Positions 61,280 to 64,000 of a stretch of 64,000 bases of DNA are shown here, piece by piece. The notes beneath the pieces were generated by a model. It did no database searches. It had not been told where the DNA came from and saw only the letters and a list, made by a program, of their open reading frames with translations. A program made the position numbers and the translations under genes. The stretch spans positions 124,001-188,000 of the forward strand of contig NZ_APNG01000004.1 of NCBI RefSeq assembly GCF_040361255.1, written 5' to 3'. Numbering within the stretch: the first letter of the stretch is position 1; every line of letters starts with the position of its first letter. Origin of the DNA: Salinisphaera sp040361255 (GTDB lineage Bacteria > Pseudomonadota > Gammaproteobacteria > Nevskiales > Salinisphaeraceae).

Positions 61280-61355
61280 GGCTATGTAGCTCAGGGGTTA
61301 GAGCATCGCATTCATAATGCGAGAGTCGGTGGTTCAAATCCACCCATAGCCACCA
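61280..61355 (+). tRNA. tRNA-Met (anticodon CAT, elongator type)
   Basis: The 76-nt cloverleaf has acceptor GGCTATG/CATAGCC, discriminator A and an encoded CCA. The anticodon loop TTCATAA is closed by GCATT...AATGC-type pairing. The A1-type mismatch of initiator tRNA is absent, so it is elongator tRNA-Met. A lysidine-modified tRNA-Ile2 also has CAT, but the acceptor and body resemble Met. Confidence 0.93.
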
Positions 61356-61390
61356 GGCGACGTGCCCCTTCGATCATCTCGAAGGGTAAA

Positions 61391-61424
61391 AAGGGATCCG
61401 GCGGGCGCCGGATCCCTTTTTTTT
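61391..61424 (+). terminator. Rho-independent terminator after tRNA-Met
   Basis: GGGATCCGGC (61393-61402) pairs perfectly with GCCGGATCCC (61407-61416) around GGGC and is followed by eight T residues; AA precedes the stem. Confidence 0.96.
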
Positions 61425-61539
61425 ATGCCCGCCCGCGTGGGCAGTTACGATACGCCGCGCGTATGGGTATCGATCCTGATCCGGCAAGCGGCGGCGACCT
61501 GATAGACTGCCAACTTTATCCGGCGTTCCGAAAGCCCGT

Positions 61540-62943
61540 ATGCCCAGCAAGTCCGACCGTAACCGGAAGCCGCTCAAGCTCAAGACCGGCTCCTTCGACC
61601 GTAATGCCGCCATGGCCCGTATGGGCGTCATGGCCGGTGCTTCGTTTGCTGGTCATACGCTGGGCAACATGTTCCGCAGCAAGGAAGGCCGCGAGCGCCG
61701 CAACCGCGAGTTCTACGTCAAGCAGGCACAGTTTCTTGCCGATGAACTGGGCCAGCTCAAGGGCAGCGTGATGAAGGTCGGCCAGATGCTGTCGGTCTAT
61801 GGGCAGTACTTCATGCCGCCGGAAGCCATCGAGGTATTGCGCAGCCTGCAGGACGACAGCCCGCCGGTGGCCTGGGAAGAGCTCGAGCCGGTGGTCGTCG
61901 AGCGCCTGGGCGAAAAACGTCTGGCCGAGCTGGAGATCGACCCCGAGCCCATGGCCGCGGCGTCGCTGGGACAGGTGCATCGGGCCACCCGCAAGTCGGA
62001 TGGCATGGAGCTGTGCGTCAAAATCCAGTATCCGCGTCTGGCAGATGCCATCGACAGCGATATCCGCACGCTTACCCAGATCGTGCGTCTCGCGCGGCTC
62101 GTGCCCAAGGGCATGGAGCTCAACGCGATCATGGAAGAAGTGCGCGAGATGATCTACCGCGAGGTGGATTACGACCGCGAACTGCGCATGACCCGCGAGT
62201 TCGCCACGCGCCTGGAAGGCGACGACCGCTATGTGGTGCCGCAGGTGTTTCCGGAATACTCGACGGAAACGGTGCTGGTGACGTCCTATGAAAGCGCCCA
62301 TCACGTGCAAAGCGAGACGGTGCAGGGCCTGGAACAGGCCCGAAAGAACGAGATCGGCCGGCATGCCCTGGATCTGTTCTTTCGGGAATTCTTCGTCTGG
62401 GGCATCGTTCAGACCGACCCGCATTTCGGCAATTACAAGATTCGCCTGCGCGACGACGGGCCGGATCAGATGGTACTACTGGATTTCGGCGCCACGCGCG
62501 AATTCGCCCCGCGTTTTCTCGGCTCCTACTACGATGTGGTTGCCGGCGCCTTCGAAAAGGATGCCAAGCGGTTGATCGACGGCGCGATCGGAATCAACCT
62601 GTTGCGCCGCGATTCGCCCCAGCATGTTTTCGATGCCTTCGCCAAGGTCGGCATGCTCATGATCGAGCCGTTCGCCGATGATGCGCCGGATGAGCTGACC
62701 ACGTCGGACGGCGCCTATCGCTGGGGCGAATCCGACCTGCCGTTTCGCGTATCGCGCGCGGTATCGGATGCCGCGATTTCACGCTGGTTCCGGATTCCGC
62801 CCCGCGAGATCGTGTTTCTGCATCGACGCATGGGCGGCGTGTTCGTACTGCTGGCGGTGCTCGATGCCGAAATCGACGCACACGACATGCTCGCCAGCTA
62901 TCTTTATCGCGAAACGGAAGTCGACCCCGAGCGCGCCGGCTGA
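61540..62943 (+). CDS. ABC1/AarF (UbiB-like) kinase family protein
   Basis: The 467-residue atypical kinase has the KxGQ motif in LKGSVMKVGQMLS. The Ala-rich loop is AAASLGQVHRA, with Lys in CVKIQYP. The catalytic/metal regions are QTDPHFGNYKIR and LLDFGATREF. The family includes UbiB/Coq8, which supports quinone biosynthesis and lipid homeostasis, but the longer UbiB C-terminal membrane helices are absent. ATG 61540 follows a short leader. DUF2505 and DUF2970 genes follow on the same strand. Confidence 0.92.
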   Translation: MPSKSDRNRKPLKLKTGSFDRNAAMARMGVMAGASFAGHTLGNMFRSKEGRERRNREFYVKQAQFLADELGQLKGSVMKVGQMLSVYGQYFMPPEAIEVLRSLQDDSPPVAWEELEPVVVERLGEKRLAELEIDPEPMAAASLGQVHRATRKSDGMELCVKIQYPRLADAIDSDIRTLTQIVRLARLVPKGMELNAIMEEVREMIYREVDYDRELRMTREFATRLEGDDRYVVPQVFPEYSTETVLVTSYESAHHVQSETVQGLEQARKNEIGRHALDLFFREFFVWGIVQTDPHFGNYKIRLRDDGPDQMVLLDFGATREFAPRFLGSYYDVVAGAFEKDAKRLIDGAIGINLLRRDSPQHVFDAFAKVGMLMIEPFADDAPDELTTSDGAYRWGESDLPFRVSRAVSDAAISRWFRIPPREIVFLHRRMGGVFVLLAVLDAEIDAHDMLASYLYRETEVDPERAG

Positions 62944-62987
62944 TACGAGCCGTTGCGCGCTGCGATTCATTCAAAGGAAAAGCATAA

Positions 62988-63488
62988 ATGAAGTTTGAGG
63001 AAACCTTCGATTTCGATTATTCGCTCGAAACGGTGATGACCATGTTCACCGACGAGAACTACTTCATCGCCAAGTACGAGCGCATGGGCACGCACAAGCC
63101 GGAGCTCGTGAACTGCGAAAAGAAGGACGATCATTTCTCGATCACCGTACGCCACGCGCTCGATGCCAACCGGCTGTCGTTCCCGGAGATCATCCAGAAA
63201 CGCATCGGCGATCGCGTAATGCTGCGCCAGACCGATGCCTGGGACATCCCGCGCCGTAGTGGCCGGATCGATATCGACATCGAAAAAACGCCGGTGAATA
63301 TCGCCATCGATATGCGTCTGACCGACGATTCCGGTAAGGCGCGTCTGAAGCTGGCCTTCGATATCGACGCCCAGGTGCCGTTGCTCGGCTCCAAGATCGA
63401 AAAGGCGATCGCCGGCCCGATCACCGAACGCTTCAAGCGCGATATGCAGATATCGAACAAAATGGCGGCCGAGTACGCCAGCGCCTAG
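62988..63488 (+). CDS. DUF2505 family protein (START/SRPBCC-like)
   Basis: In the 166-residue protein, MKFEETFDFDYSLETVMTMFTDENY at the start and the late stretch VPLLGSKIEKAIAGPITE match DUF2505, a lipid-binding-like SRPBCC fold. AAAGGAAAAG gives a good ribosome binding site. It lies 44 bp after the ABC1 kinase and 3 bp before the DUF2970 gene. Linkage to quinone or lipid functions is possible but unproven. Confidence 0.85.
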   Translation: MKFEETFDFDYSLETVMTMFTDENYFIAKYERMGTHKPELVNCEKKDDHFSITVRHALDANRLSFPEIIQKRIGDRVMLRQTDAWDIPRRSGRIDIDIEKTPVNIAIDMRLTDDSGKARLKLAFDIDAQVPLLGSKIEKAIAGPITERFKRDMQISNKMAAEYASA

Positions 63489-63491
63489 GTC

Positions 63492-63728
63492 ATGAGCGAA
63501 CACAAGCGCCCGCAAGAACAGGACTCTGAGACCCGGCGCCCGCCGACGCTCTGGCAGAGCTGGATGAGCGTGCTGGCCGCGTTTTTCGGCGTGCAATCGA
63601 GCGCCAACCGCGAGCGCGACTTTACTCGCGGCAAGGCCAGCCATTTTATCCTGCTGGGGGTGGTGGCGACCGTGTTGCTGATCGCCTTGCTGATCGGGCT
63701 GGTGAAGTTCGCGACGTCGATGGCCTGA
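63492..63728 (+). CDS. DUF2970 family small membrane protein
   Basis: The 78-residue protein has SWMSVLAAFFGVQSSANRERDF as the family core, followed by one membrane helix (about 52-74) with the C-terminus outside. The function is unknown. It is tightly coupled to the DUF2505 gene (3-bp gap) and converges on mutS. Confidence 0.85.
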   Translation: MSEHKRPQEQDSETRRPPTLWQSWMSVLAAFFGVQSSANRERDFTRGKASHFILLGVVATVLLIALLIGLVKFATSMA

Positions 63729-63754
63729 GCGCGCCGAGCGCGGCCAATCGCGGC

Positions 63755-64000
63755 TTAGCCCGGCTCGCCGCTTTGCGAGGCCAGACGCTTGAAGCGGTAG
63801 AGCAACTCGAGCGCCTCGCGCGGGGTGAGTTCGTCGCAGTCGAGTTCGGCCAGTGCTTCGTGGATCGGGTCGGGCTCAGCCGGTTGTTTTTCGCTGGGCG
63901 CTGACTCGAACAGGCCCAGCTGTGGGCCGGATTGGGCACGCGACTGAGCTTCCAGCTCGGCCAGATGCTTTTCGGCCTGGCGAATCACGGTTCGCGGCAC
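63755..64000 (-). CDS. mutS: DNA mismatch repair protein MutS, C-terminal end (truncated by window)
   Basis: The minus-strand frame is open to the window edge and gives 81 C-terminal residues. VIRQAEKHLAELE is the end of the ATPase-domain helices. A QLGLFE segment matches the clamp-binding-like motif, and the final LDCDELTPREALELLYRFKRL is the MutS C-terminal helix-loop-helix. The stop TAA lies at 63755-63757. Confidence 0.9.
   Translation of the reverse strand: MPRTVIRQAEKHLAELEAQSRAQSGPQLGLFESAPSEKQPAEPDPIHEALAELDCDELTPREALELLYRFKRLASQSGEPG

Overview
The window is high-GC DNA (roughly 63-65% by eye) from a gammaproteobacterium. The gene orders hemA|lolB-tRNA-prs-rplY-pth-ychF, hemA-prfA-prmC, metG|mrp, purM-purN with perM-hda on the other side, proS-lytic transglycosylase and argG|rnt are all typical of the class. 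A class II-like PHA synthase, two tandem fadD genes and a two-domain KaiC fit a Pseudomonas-like or Salinisphaera-like bacterium. The genus is an inference only. No rRNA operon, prophage, CRISPR array or complete insertion sequence was found.

Layout. 1-648: end of a GMC oxidoreductase. 1040-2257: a putative manganese/heavy-metal exporter behind an MntR-like palindrome. 2553-11182: fatty-acid and polyhydroxyalkanoate block, with two acyl-CoA ligases, a YihY/BrkB membrane protein, PhaC and two PhaZ-like hydrolases, the first of which has lost its nucleophile. 11136-17514: PlsC acyltransferase, RNase T, argG, an MFS transporter, an FKBP lipoprotein and an XRE-type protein. 17527-22984: a secreted solute-binding-like protein under a DesT/FabR-like operator pair, pckA, and a tandem pair of unrecognised envelope proteins. 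23081-29266: gph, an FAH-family hydrolase, nth, an rnfB-type ferredoxin, an NYN-domain protein and metG. 29388-36446: mrp, a MITE-like element, a LysR gene divergent from a DUF1127 gene, a quinone reductase, dcd, a DUF3108 protein, purN and purM. 36766-46380: perM, hda, a DUF2069/wrbA/arsC cluster, a lytic transglycosylase, proS, a JAMM protease, a CDF-like transporter, an L,D-transpeptidase and NAD-isocitrate dehydrogenase. 47012-51134: an operon of PAS-GGDEF-EAL, KaiC-like and KaiB-like genes. 51171-61195: prmC, prfA, hemA, a TPR lipoprotein, lolB, tRNA-Gln, prs, rplY, pth and ychF. 61280-64000: tRNA-Met, an ABC1/AarF kinase, two small DUF proteins and the end of mutS.

The most unusual content lies in the gaps and in a few odd proteins. 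There are three dispersed repeat classes: a two-hairpin element in three copies with a compensatory stem change, CGCAGATT-rimmed elements at two loci, and a MITE-like element one base after the mrp stop codon. Two degenerate tandem tRNA-Gln copies sit where ispE is usually found. Candidate systems for follow-up are the KaiBC/c-di-GMP operon, the pseudo-PhaZ/PhaZ pair and the paired envelope proteins at 20554-22984.
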